DNA of 64,000 bases from Dromaius novaehollandiae (taxonomy: Eukaryota; Chordata; Aves; Casuariiformes; Dromaiidae). The translations under genes were made by a program, and so were the position numbers. Positions 45,126-57,100 of the stretch are shown here, one piece after another. The notes beneath the pieces were generated by a model. It did no database searches. It was not told where the DNA came from and was given only the letters and a program-made list of their open reading frames with translations. How positions within the stretch are numbered: the first letter of the stretch is position 1; each line of letters opens with the position of its first letter. Location: NCBI RefSeq assembly GCF_036370855.1, contig NC_088098.1, positions 136,606,721-136,670,720 of the forward strand. Reading direction: 5' to 3'.

Positions 45126-48100
45126 GTAAAGTAAAAATTTGGTCACTCTAACATTCAGATGTATAATTGCTACATTTTTGTAATTTGAGGCATTTAATCA
45201 TTGAGTTGTCATAAAATGAGGAGTCTGTTGCTAAATGCATAGGGTAGATGTCTTATCCTGAAGTGCCTTCCATTTCTGAGGTCTTTGCAGTGTCAGTATG
45301 TGTTGGCATGTTTTAGGTGTGCAAAATATGAGACTCCAACAATTACTCAGCTAGAATGAGGACAGCGTTTGCTCAAGTGGGTACAGTAAATAAAGATTGT
45401 TGTAGGAAGCAAGGTATTCTTTAGTGTTAATTGTGGGGGTTACAGAAGCTTTTACTAAATAACTATGTTTACTACCAGAGAATATTTAGGGAAAAGTTTT
45501 AGTATGTGGATTTTCTGAAAGGAGATACTAGAAGGAGGTGATTAATGACTTTATGAATCCAAGCCAGGAAACCTTGTTTTGTTAAACCAGACCATAAAAA
45601 TGAAAACAGCTAAAATTATTCTGAAAAATAAAAGGCGCAGTAATATACTGTATTTAATAGGCCACAAAAGCTGCCATTTCATTTTGCATTTTTTTTTCCA
45701 AGTGGTTTTACCTCCGATGCATCACTGCCATAATAATGAATAGACAGGCATTAGCATGTCCAGTAATTCCACTAATTAAAATGACACAGTGTTTTAAATT
45801 TAGTACTAATAAGAACATATTTTCCTACTGGAAGATTTGCATGAGTGTTGTAACATCACTGATTTTATGCGACTCATTTGCTGGACACTTGCTTTGTGAT
45901 GAATAGTGCCACCAGGAACAGGCTCATGAAAGTGAGTGGGACTACTTCTGGTGTGAGAGGGCCACTAAAAGCAAGAAGATTAAAATCTGGCGAACAGAAA
46001 TGCCCCAACAGAACATTTCTCACTTATATTCGGGAGTGTCTTTCTCTGGGTTGTAAATGTATCTGCTGTTCTCTGGAATATAATGCCAATGATTTACTAG
46101 TGGATTTTTTTTCTAAATGCCTTCATGCAACTGTAGTCAGCAACTTGACAAATGGCAGGTTTTCCTACATACAGATTCTTATCTAAATGACTTCAAGTTT
46201 AGCAGACAACACCACATTTTTATCTGCAAGTTGCCATTTGCAAAGAGCTATCAAGGATAATCTTTCAAAACACAAGGTCATGTGATGGTATTGCCTGTGC
46301 ACTACATCGGGTTTCAGAGGGCGTTTCACAGCCCTTTCTCTTTGCAGTGACTTAGTGCAGCAGCAGTAGAGCTGCTTAATTTCTCTGTAGAAATTTAGAA
46401 AAGATAAAATATTTTCAGACATGTCACTCATAACTGTGAAAAGAAGATGCACCCCATATGGGAACTACATTTGTCACATGTTTCAGGGAGGTAGGTTGCT
46501 GTGGCTAGCATGACACCAGCATGTATTTTCATGGTGAGGCGTGCATGTGCGTACACATGCATTGTAAATGCATGTGAAATGAGTTTGTACATAATAGATA
46601 ATATGCGTAAGAGTGCAAATAAGGCACAGTAGCTTTACTATCTGTTAGCTCTGATTCTTCCTGCTCTAAGAGCCATATTTTTAGTCACTTACAATGTTAT
46701 CAATCATCTAACTTTTTGAACTGAGTTTGTCTATTTCAGTTGCCAGCAAGAGGAGGGATGTGGAGGTTTTTGAATATTTTCACGCAAATGTTTCTCTTTT
46801 TTTCCTCCACATTTTATCTTCTAGTCCTAAGCTGATAAAATAAGCCCTCTCGGGGGTAGGCCTGAACCCTACCTGGTTCCTGTTTCCAGTTATTTTGCCT
46901 GCTGAATTCTACTTTATCCCCAGGAGCCAGGTCATGTGCTGTGTCAGTTAGTCTTTCCATGACAGCTTCCTGCCTTAGGAGGCCAAGAAAAGGCTCCTTA
47001 AATAACCAGAAATAAAAGTAAGAGCTATATTTAAAACTGTAACCCCATGAGTTCAAGTGAATCCCAGTTCGAGGCTAATGAAAGGAAGGTACTGTGTTGA
47101 GAAATCGCAATCTGTCAAGCCAGTGTTACTAGTGACACTGAGAAGCTTCCACAAGTTTAAAAACATTTGCGGTGCTTTGTGCTTTTCCCCAGGAATGCAG
47201 CTCTACAAAAGCATTGTTAAAGCTGTGGTTGCTGTTTCAAGGGAGACACTGTCTCCAGCCTTACCTCAGCACTTTCTGAGTTAATAATTCTGTTTTTACT
47301 CCTTTATTCTGCTGTTCTGAGGCATATTTGGGGGAACAGTGGCAGTAAGAAGTGGCAGTAAGCTCACTTCCAGCTTTTATGGTTTTTTTGTGTGCATGTT
47401 TGTGTCTAGTAAATATGCCAAATATTTTAGAAGGGGAAGGGGTAGGAGAAGGGCAACTGGTAAAAATCCCTTGTAGACATGCTGCAGGCCAGCCGGTACA
47501 AGCAGTGCAGGCAGGAATGCTGCCTGCCTTTACCTCCCCAGTAACACCTACCATGGGGAGCAACCTCATGCAGGGAGCAGTGCTGCCTTTGAACCAGGTA
47601 GCAGGCTAGCTCATTGAGATCTGTCTTACCTCGTCTTCCTATAACTCTGTAAACAGTCACTTAAATATGAATGTGATCACTCCTTTCTCTGCCCTTGCCT
47701 GTGCTGCAGTCCCCAGACACAGTTGACTCAGTCCTCTCAATTTGCCTGGCTCCTTCTCACCTGGGTGCTGTTTGGGTAATGGGGCTTCCCGAGTGTCACA
47801 GTGAACTCTGTAAATGAGGGCTCCTTTGGCCTTGGCTGAAATCTCTCCTGTGTCCTTGGCTTGAAGTCTCCAGGGATGTTTCTGTGCCTCCCACTGATTT
47901 ATCTGTGCATGTGAACATGTCAAATGGAGATAAATCACACTTTGCATTCTCTCTGGTGTGTTCTGTAGCTGAAAATATTAAAGAGGACATGGGGTTCAAA
48001 TACATGGGGGTCCTATAAAACAGAGCGTGAATACAAAACTAATGTTGCTTCCGTCCTATTGCACTGCAAATGCAACCAGCCCTTGGAGAAATATTTACTA

Positions 48101-51100
48101 TATGCTGTGCTGCTGTATGATTTTAAATGTTAATATACGACAAGTAAATTTGTTCTCCACGGGAATTGCAGTGGCTTAATGTTGGCTCACTGATTATAAA
48201 TAAAGGTAATAGCTAGGTTAAGGAAAAACTTTTCATGGCATATCAATAGATTAAGAAAAGAAAAAGGTTAAGCTAGCCTGCACTAAGGAGTCTGCATAGA
48301 TTAACAGCTCAAAATGATTAAGGAAAGAGAAGTGAAACCTCAGAGAGAGTATATTTTTTTTCATGTTTTTTTCTGAAATCTTCTAGGGAGTAGGAGGATG
48401 AGACCTGTTACCTCCTGGTCTGAGTTGGAGGATATTATTTATGAAATTGTCAGTTCAGAAAATAAAACTTCCAAGGACATGCTAGAATTCATTTGATGGA
48501 CAAGTCATCCCAGTGTCTGCCTGCTATGACTCTCTTCAGAAAGTGCAAGAGAAGCTAGAAAATGATTTGTGACAAAAGCTCCCTGGAAAAGATGGAGGCT
48601 GAGATACTTAAAAATGAGGATTGCAGGGTTCTGAAGTCCCTTGGCAAGTCTCAGCAGCATTAAACTTGTGGTCTTTGCTGAACCATGGTTTTAACTGCCT
48701 TTAAAAGTTCTGCCCATAAGTTTTTATTTCGGTCCCTTAACAAGTGGCCTGCTTTCTCAAAAGCGCTGAGCCTCTGGCTGCTCCACTGAAATCAATTTAT
48801 CAAACACTTTCACTGCTGACACCGCATCGGTTGCAGGCCTAGCCTGCATTTGCACACAGATGTGTTTCCCCAGTCCTCCCAGGATCTCACTTGTATTATG
48901 TACCTGAATTGACTTGTATTAATATGCTGTTTTAGGCAGCTGGGCAGATAGGTCGCCGCTACACGAAGCTGCATTCCAAGGACGCCTCCTGTCTTTGAAA
49001 ACCTTGATTGCACAGGTAAAAGCCCCCAGGTAAAGAAAAGGTTGGGTAGCAGCATAGTTTCTGTTAGATTGTATCTGTGAGGAGGTAAGTCGATAATAGG
49101 CTGTAGCAGGGCATAAGAAAGACAGATGTATATATAATATATTCACCTGCATACCTTTGGGCATGTACTGGTTTGCTTAGGTAAGATGCTGGGAACAAGC
49201 CCAGGACAGAGGCTGTAGCTTACAGCATTCTGTATAATAAGCAGTGATCCTTGGGCTCTTTTTCAAGAATAAAGAGTGCAACCTGGGCTTGAGGAGAAAG
49301 AGACAATATATATATCAGCTGTTACTAAAAATTGGTATAAAGCTGTAAAAGTAGTTGTTGCTTTATAAAATGGCAAGCATTGCCTTCCTAAAGAGAGATT
49401 TGTCAGCCTGAAACCCTCTGCTCCAAATGAAACCAAGCATTCAGAAAACAGAAAGAGAGGAGGAAAGGATAGATTAGGGGGACAAGAAATTGGATGTGAA
49501 AATGTGTAGCTGCAAAGGGACAAATTATGGCTCTTTGTGCTTTGCCAACCGTCTTCCTCATCACCTTTCCTTAACCCAGTGCCCTACTCTGCTGCAAATG
49601 AATACACCTCCCTCTCCCCCTTAAAACAGAGGATAAATGCCATGAAATTAATTCCCTGAGTGTAAGTTCTGTAACTTGGCAGTCAGACTTTTTATACATG
49701 AAGTAAATAATTTTTACCAGTGATGGTTGGCTTCCACAGGCAAAGCCATCACCTTAAATGGACAGCATCCTGGAGGAGTGGAGCTGCCAGTGTAAAATCC
49801 TCAACTCCAGACATTTGTTGAGGCATGGTCACTGCTAAAAAAGGTTGCATTTTACAGCCAGTTTTCCCCCTCCCATTTCCTTAGCCTCCTTTCCCTCACC
49901 CTCTGACATCAAACGATTTTTATGGAAAAGGAAGTGGCAGTTAGAGATAACAATGAGGAGGGGTCATTTGCTCAGGGCTTTGCTGACTTTCTTACTCCCC
50001 CATCTCCATTTTCGCCAATGTCTTTACACCATCTGAGTAGTGAGGGGCAGCTTACGAGTGCAGCAGGACTCTAGCAAAACGCATTCCTCCAGAGCCATCC
50101 ACTTCTGTGTTTCCTTGAACATGCAGCAGGGTGGCAATAAATGCCTGTACACAGGAAAGGTGCCTTGATACCACTGGGATCAGTGAGACATTAAAATGGG
50201 ACAGGACCAAGTTGCCTTTGCCTGACCCTGGTACCTCCCTGTAGTATTTGCACATTGTGCATTTGTACACGTTGTGCTACATGCTTTGCAGAAAATTCAT
50301 GGTCTGACTTGGAGGGTAGCTAGGAATAAGGAAGAGCAGAAGCAATCAGGGCTGTGGTTACACATTATTTAGTTAATCTACCCTTTCTCCTTCTCTCGAA
50401 GACATTAATTTTAGGAGTGAAGGATGGTGGCTCTTGCTGATGAAAATAGATTAAGGCAGCAATATCTGTAGAGAGTGGATTGGAGATGATCTATGACAGT
50501 TTGATAAATGTAAGAGTGAAGCTGTTCATGGAGTAGCATAGTCTTTGCTCACTGTTTCTAAGATACTTAGGCTATTAGCCTAAAATTAAATATGCAGCTA
50601 TACTTTTGGGTATATATGGGACTTTTAGAAGTCCCTGCCTTAGGACCACAGCTTTCAAAGAAATCCAGTAAGGCTTCTGCTGCAAAAGGGATGCCTTGAA
50701 CTGGGAGGACTATTTGTGCAGGTAAGAGACTGAGCACGGCATTTAAAAGAGCTCAAGAATTCACCAGTGCCTGTTCCAGCACCAAAAGAAGTGTTTGATT
50801 TTTCTGATAGGTTGGCAAGAATTTATAATCATCTGAAAACAAGGCTTAAAATGAGCAGAATTTGGCAAACAGATTATAATTAGATCTATAACTCCATCTC
50901 CACCAAGTAATGGGAGAGGAATTGAGGTTTTCCCCAATATATCAGTATTTGCTTTTTCATTTGCAATAACCAAGTTTCATATGTTAAATATATATCTGAA
51001 AAATGGTTAAGTATAGTCATCTTCTCATCAGAAGTCTCTAGAAGACATTCCTCTTGAAGAAATTTACTGATCAGTAAATGTAAAACATCTATAAAATTAC

Positions 51101-54100
51101 AAAATGGAATATTCTCAAAATTTTTTCAAGATTTTATCTATTCCCCTGGCATTGATATAAAGTGCAGGATGACTCCTGGAATAGCTTTTATATCAATAAT
51201 ATTTCCACGTTACTGAAAAATGATCATTTTTCTAACTTAAAATTTCTGTCTTAAAATGATTAGAGTAATTTGCTTTTAATGCTCTTTGCATCAGGATTTT
51301 ACAGTGTTACATTGCTCACAGACATTTATTTCTATGGATAGTATTTGCTACTGCAAACCAAAAAGTGCATTGCTGCCATCTTGTGAGCTGCTTAGTTTAT
51401 AGCACATTAAATAGAAAGGAACTGTATGATAAAATTTAAGACTTCAGATGTAAAATAGAGCTGTTTCCAAGCCCATTCTCACACAGGATTGTAAAATCTT
51501 ACTTACCAGGCAATTTAGCCGCATTCTGGAGACAACATGTATAATGGTTTCTTTCTTCTTTGTGAATATGTCTGGTTTCTGTTTTTACAGGAACAGGTGT
51601 AAGAACAGTTATTTGGGGAAATGCCTGTAATAAGGCATTTATAAATGACAGTTCTTTTCTTCCGGTGTAAAACATTTCATAGGTGGTCATAGAAAAGAAA
51701 TAGTTTTGCAGGTGGGATTTCTCTCACCTACTCTACAGATCTGCCAGGTACTTATTACATCTGAGTGAAGCACACTAGGTACCCCATATAGTCAGTGGAA
51801 GTGTTTTTAGGACACAATTCATCTGACCGACCTGAGATATGTTCTTTAGCATGAGATGAGTCATATCCTATAGGTGCCTATATCTCTCCATTGAAGGAGC
51901 TTAGGTGTCCAGCTCGGTAGCTGATATCTGTACTGGAGATGTACAGTTCAGAAATACAGATTTCCTGTAACTCAGGAAACCAACACCACTTCTGACTACA
52001 GTGCTGAATATGCAGATAATATGTGTAGCTTTTGACAAAATGACAGCCTCTTTTTGTATCTAGTAATAGGAAAGTTAATGTCACCCTTATAGGCTAAATA
52101 GTATTTCCTGTGATTAACCATGCATTATAAAGAAACAGGAATAACAGACATAGTTCATTGCTACTTCTTTAATTCCATCTCCAGTGAAAATGTTTGGAGA
52201 CAACTCCTGAAGCACTGAAAAGCAATAATCCAATCAGTGCATGTTCCCTTGACATTTACCCAGTGGTGTGGCCAGAGCCAGGCAGAATCCGACTGTCCTT
52301 CACATCTGGGCAGACATGGGGGGAATTGCTTGGTTGGGGAGGGCTTTTCCCTCACGGCTATGCTCTGAATTCCAGGGATTCAATGTGAACCTCGTGACAA
52401 CCGATCGGGTTTCGGCTCTCCATGAGGCCTGCCTGGGCGGCCACGTGGCCTGCGCAAAGGTGCTGCTGGAGAACGGCGCTCAAGTGAGTCCTGGGACCGC
52501 AAGCAGTGCCGTGGTCACCTTGAAGGGGCCGGGGCCCTTCCCACATGTGGCATCAGCTGAGATTCGCAAAAGACCTATAAATGAGGCAGAATAATTCTAT
52601 CAAATAGAAACACTTTAGACACAAAAAACAGGAAAAAACTCTCCAGTGCTCTGTTTTCATGGATAATAGATTTGCTTTCCTCCAGTGGCTGCTTTGGTCA
52701 CTGAATTATTCTTTTCTGTTTTATTTCTGTGAAACATAATCATGATCAGTGGAAAAAGAATGAGGAAAACTAGGTCAACCCTTTTTTTCCCTGGAACATT
52801 CACTGGAATTGCCACGGTTTTCTATAGCATAGTTTGGGAGTCTCACATGAGTGAAAATGGATGTGCTTGAAGCAAAGAAACATTTTATCTGTTAATAAAA
52901 TAACAGCATTTCCCCCAGTTGGACCTAAGGTAAAATACATGGTAAAAATGGAGATATAGGAATAGGATGAAATATATGGGAATATATTTCATTCAGCTGG
53001 GTTACAGGATTTTCAAGTACAATTTACATGGCAAGAAACTGAGCAACACCAGAACAGGCATTCAAGCTACACCTTTCAGAAGAAAATGCGTTTACTGTAT
53101 TAACTTTCCATACTATATATCAAATTTCAATCCCTTAGAAATATGTAAAAATCCTTTCTTTATGCTCAGATTTACTTGATTTTGGTATACTAATGGCAGT
53201 ATCTGTTTAGAACTCAGAGAATCTCTGAATTATCTGTTACTTTCCTGAGAAATCAGCCCATTCCTGGTAATAATATATAGATCCAGTGGTTGGCTCACCC
53301 CCCCCCCCCCCCAATTTTCTGTTCTTAAATAAAGTCACCAGGCAGTCATCTAGCATCTAGAAGGAAGCGTACCATTTTGCTGCTCTGCTTTATTGCTGTG
53401 GTCTTACTTCCTTTTTTACCAAATCATTTACTCTAGAGCAGCTGTCTTATCATTCTTTCCTCTTTTACCAGTTAAACCAATGCCCAGTGGAGAGAGAAAC
53501 CAAAGAAGTCATTTTTCTTCTTCACTTACCTCCTTGCTTACCTTCTGATAACAGTTTGGATGAATTGATGGCCCTACTGTAAAATGATGCCAATAGACTC
53601 CCAGTGCCTCCAGCCACATCTGCCTCATACGACTGTGTGGGTGTGCCAATGGCTGTTAGACTGCATCATGAAACCTGTCTGAAATATAGATACCCCCCCA
53701 AATCTGAGCAGACAGACGTCCCCCACACTGTGGCCCCTGGTAACTCCCCATACAATGCCAGTTTACCCAGTTCCTGACCCTGCCATGTTTATTTTCCAGC
53801 CAGATCTGTTCCCTGGACTGTTTTTCTATGAAGCCGAGCAAGCAGAGCAAGCACACAGAGGTAGAGACTACCTGACCCAGTATAACTACTGAAATACGTA
53901 GCTGCAGCTTCATGTGCAGGAACATTTGCTCATCCTGGTAAATGTACTCTGTATGAGCTGTTGGAGCCAGCTGCATTGCCTTGCACTGAAAATGGCAAGG
54001 ACTGATTTATAATTGTGGAAAAAGCACTTTGTAAGAAAAAGAGTTAACTAACACAGCATCAGATACAATTCAGTAGTTGAAATAAACAAGGGCAAATGTT

Positions 54101-57100
54101 ATTTAGAAAGATATCAGCTACTCATGGTCTCTTGCTGAATTAGCTAGAATAAATTAATAGGTTTTTAAACATCACTGCCTTTCTCCACATTAGAGGCAAA
54201 ATACCTTGCTAATTAAAATGTGCCAGCTAATGTATTTCTGTCCTGGTGCTCCCACCCCTTTGCGGGACTGTTTTGGCTGGTAGCAAGCCGCAGCAGGAGC
54301 AGATTTCCCCAGTGGCCCAAGGCTCCTTCAGCCCTTTCTGGTCTCTTTCCTGCTCTCCTTGATTTAGAAATCATACAGATTGCCATGTGGTTTTATTTTC
54401 TGTCACCCTTTTTCAGTTTGCCATGGAATTAAAGAAATACAGATTTGCTACATAAATTGCTTCTGAGGGCTTGCTGTGTAGTTAAACTTGGTAGCTGGTG
54501 CTGTGTACAGCCCAGCCCAGGGACTGTGCTGTCCCATTAGGGAATGATGAACGGTGTTTTTTGTCAGATCTTTATATCAGAGGTCAAGGAAGGACGTTCG
54601 TTCTCTCTGACACACACATGCATATAAAGACAAACCCTTGCCAGCTCCATTTCTGTTTGCGATTAAGACCGTTTCTGTGAATTTTTTCTTTTGTTGGAAA
54701 TGTACTTTCAGGTGAAAGTATTAAACATGAAGTATATGTTTTCATTAAAAAAGCAGAACCATTTTTGTCTGAAAACAGGAATGTATTGTGGCTTTGGGTT
54801 GGTCCAAACTAAACAATCATGAACATACCTAAGTTCTCCATGGAAAAAAAGAATTTACATATTCTGAGCAACTCTAGGAGGAGCATTTATAGTAGTCGGT
54901 GTCATCACCTTATAGAATTAGCTGTCTGAGAAAGAGGGCAGACCTAGAAGCAGAATGTTATATGGTCTACAACATATAACTCTGAAAGTTGTGAATAAAA
55001 TGAGTTCTGAAATTGAGCAAGACAAATATCCCTTCTGGTGCATTTCTGGTAAACTTGTGATGCATGCTGAAATTGCATGCCCTTTACATCATATTTTTAT
55101 AAGCATGTGTTGCTGTTTCAGGTCAACGCAGTCACTGTTGATGGGATCACACCTCTATTTAATGCCTGCTGCAGTGGCAGCGTGGCTTGTGTCAACATGC
55201 TGCTCGAATTCGGAGCCAAGCCACAGCTCGGGAATCATGTTGCGTCGGCTATTCATGAAGCAGTAAAGAGAGGTAACGTTCAGGCTTGGAGTGAGGCTAA
55301 TGATAACTAGATCAGGAATATATGGTTTTTTGACTTTAAAGACATTATAATATTTTTCTGCCAAGAACTTATACATAGGGATAAACATGCTTAGCTTATT
55401 CCCACCTCTTGTGCCTATAGATTGTATCTGGGTGCATCCTGTTCTGTGGCGATGAAATAAGTGATGGCTCTTCTTCACCACACAGGTCACAGGGAGTGCA
55501 TGGAAATCCTTCTGGCCCATGAGGTGGACATCGACCAAGAAGATCTGCAGCACGGGACACTGCTTTATGTGGCTTGCATATACCAGAGGACAGACTGTGT
55601 CAAGAAGCTTTTAGAGCTAGGTACACCTGGGAAAGGGGGTTAGGGGGCAGCTGTGGCAGCATGAGCCCGCACTGCTGGTTTCTCTGGGTTGCCTCTCCAC
55701 TGCAAACATTGCAGGTTCTTTTCATAAGAGATCTTTGGACAGCCTGTGAGACTCATTTCAGATAATTAAAAATTTCACCTACATTCATGAGGAATATAGG
55801 TTTTCCATAGTAAAAGAATCTTGATTACAGAGACTTACCTGAAACACAGCCTTTCTAAATGTGAAGCAAAGATAGAGTTTTAATTATCCAGAATAATGAC
55901 AGAGAGCATAGACAATATTGGCTAATATTGATGACCAAAATCAACTCTTTTGATTATGATAAACTGCCATGTGAAGTATTAACTTCCTCTCCTTCTCAGA
56001 TGGTGAAGAAAGCAGTAAAGACACTTGAAAGGATAATCCCTCTAGGCCTAGGTACAATGTGGGAGCTAGTGTAAATTCTTGCTGCTGGGGTACATCGAGT
56101 AATTTACACCTGCTAGATGTACGGTGCTGCTGTGCAAGCCCGGGGCAAGCATTTTGCTTGCTGCGCTCCCAAAGTTATTATAATGAGATACATAAAGTGT
56201 GTTTTTCCCTGGTAGTTAACACAATTTGTGTTAGATTTTATGATATTAACAAAGGTACGTAACATATGATAGATTTCAAACATCTATTGGGTTGACAGTC
56301 AAAGAATTTCTGTGCTTGCTCAGTTCTGTCCATGTCAAACAGCATTTGGTGATTCAATAGACATATATATATAGCAGGTATCTGACTTGCTGAATTTAGC
56401 GCTGCTTCTTTCGAGAGAAAGGAGGGAGGTCTGTACCAGCGATCACCTTCATTTATTGAGACCAGCATGTGTGATCAGATCATCTATTTAAACAGTTTCT
56501 GCTTCCTCCCAGTGCTAACCATGCACTCTTGTTCACCTAAGGAGCCAACGTTAATGTGGGTAAGCGATTAGACACACCCCTTCATGCTGCAGCAAGGAAA
56601 TCCAGTGTGGAAGTAGTCATCTTGCTGACCGACTATGGTGCTAGCCTGAAATGCAGAAATGCTGATTTCAAATGTGCACTGGATCTTGCTGCACCCAACA
56701 GCAAAGTGGCACAGGCACTTTTGCTTCGGGAAGGTAATGATTCCTTTTCTTCTTCTCTTTTTTAAAAATAGAACAGTATTCATTTCCTTTACTTAAGTAC
56801 TTTTTCTTAACTGCTTCTCCATGTACTGCTTTGTATAAGTTCTCCTGGCTTCTCTACCAATTTCAAGCCTAGAGAACATGACACAGAAATGAGTAAGAGA
56901 TCTCTGCTTTATTGCTAGATCCACTACCAAATATTTAGGCGTTAGTGGTCACCTTGGTCAGTTGTTCCATACTTTTGTTTCCCATTTACTAATGGAAAAT
57001 TATACTTATTTTCTTATAGGGACTCTAGGGACTAAGGATTAAAAGCTGCCATGAGAATTTATTCATTGGCATTACAAAAGCTATTTTGGTAGCACCATCT

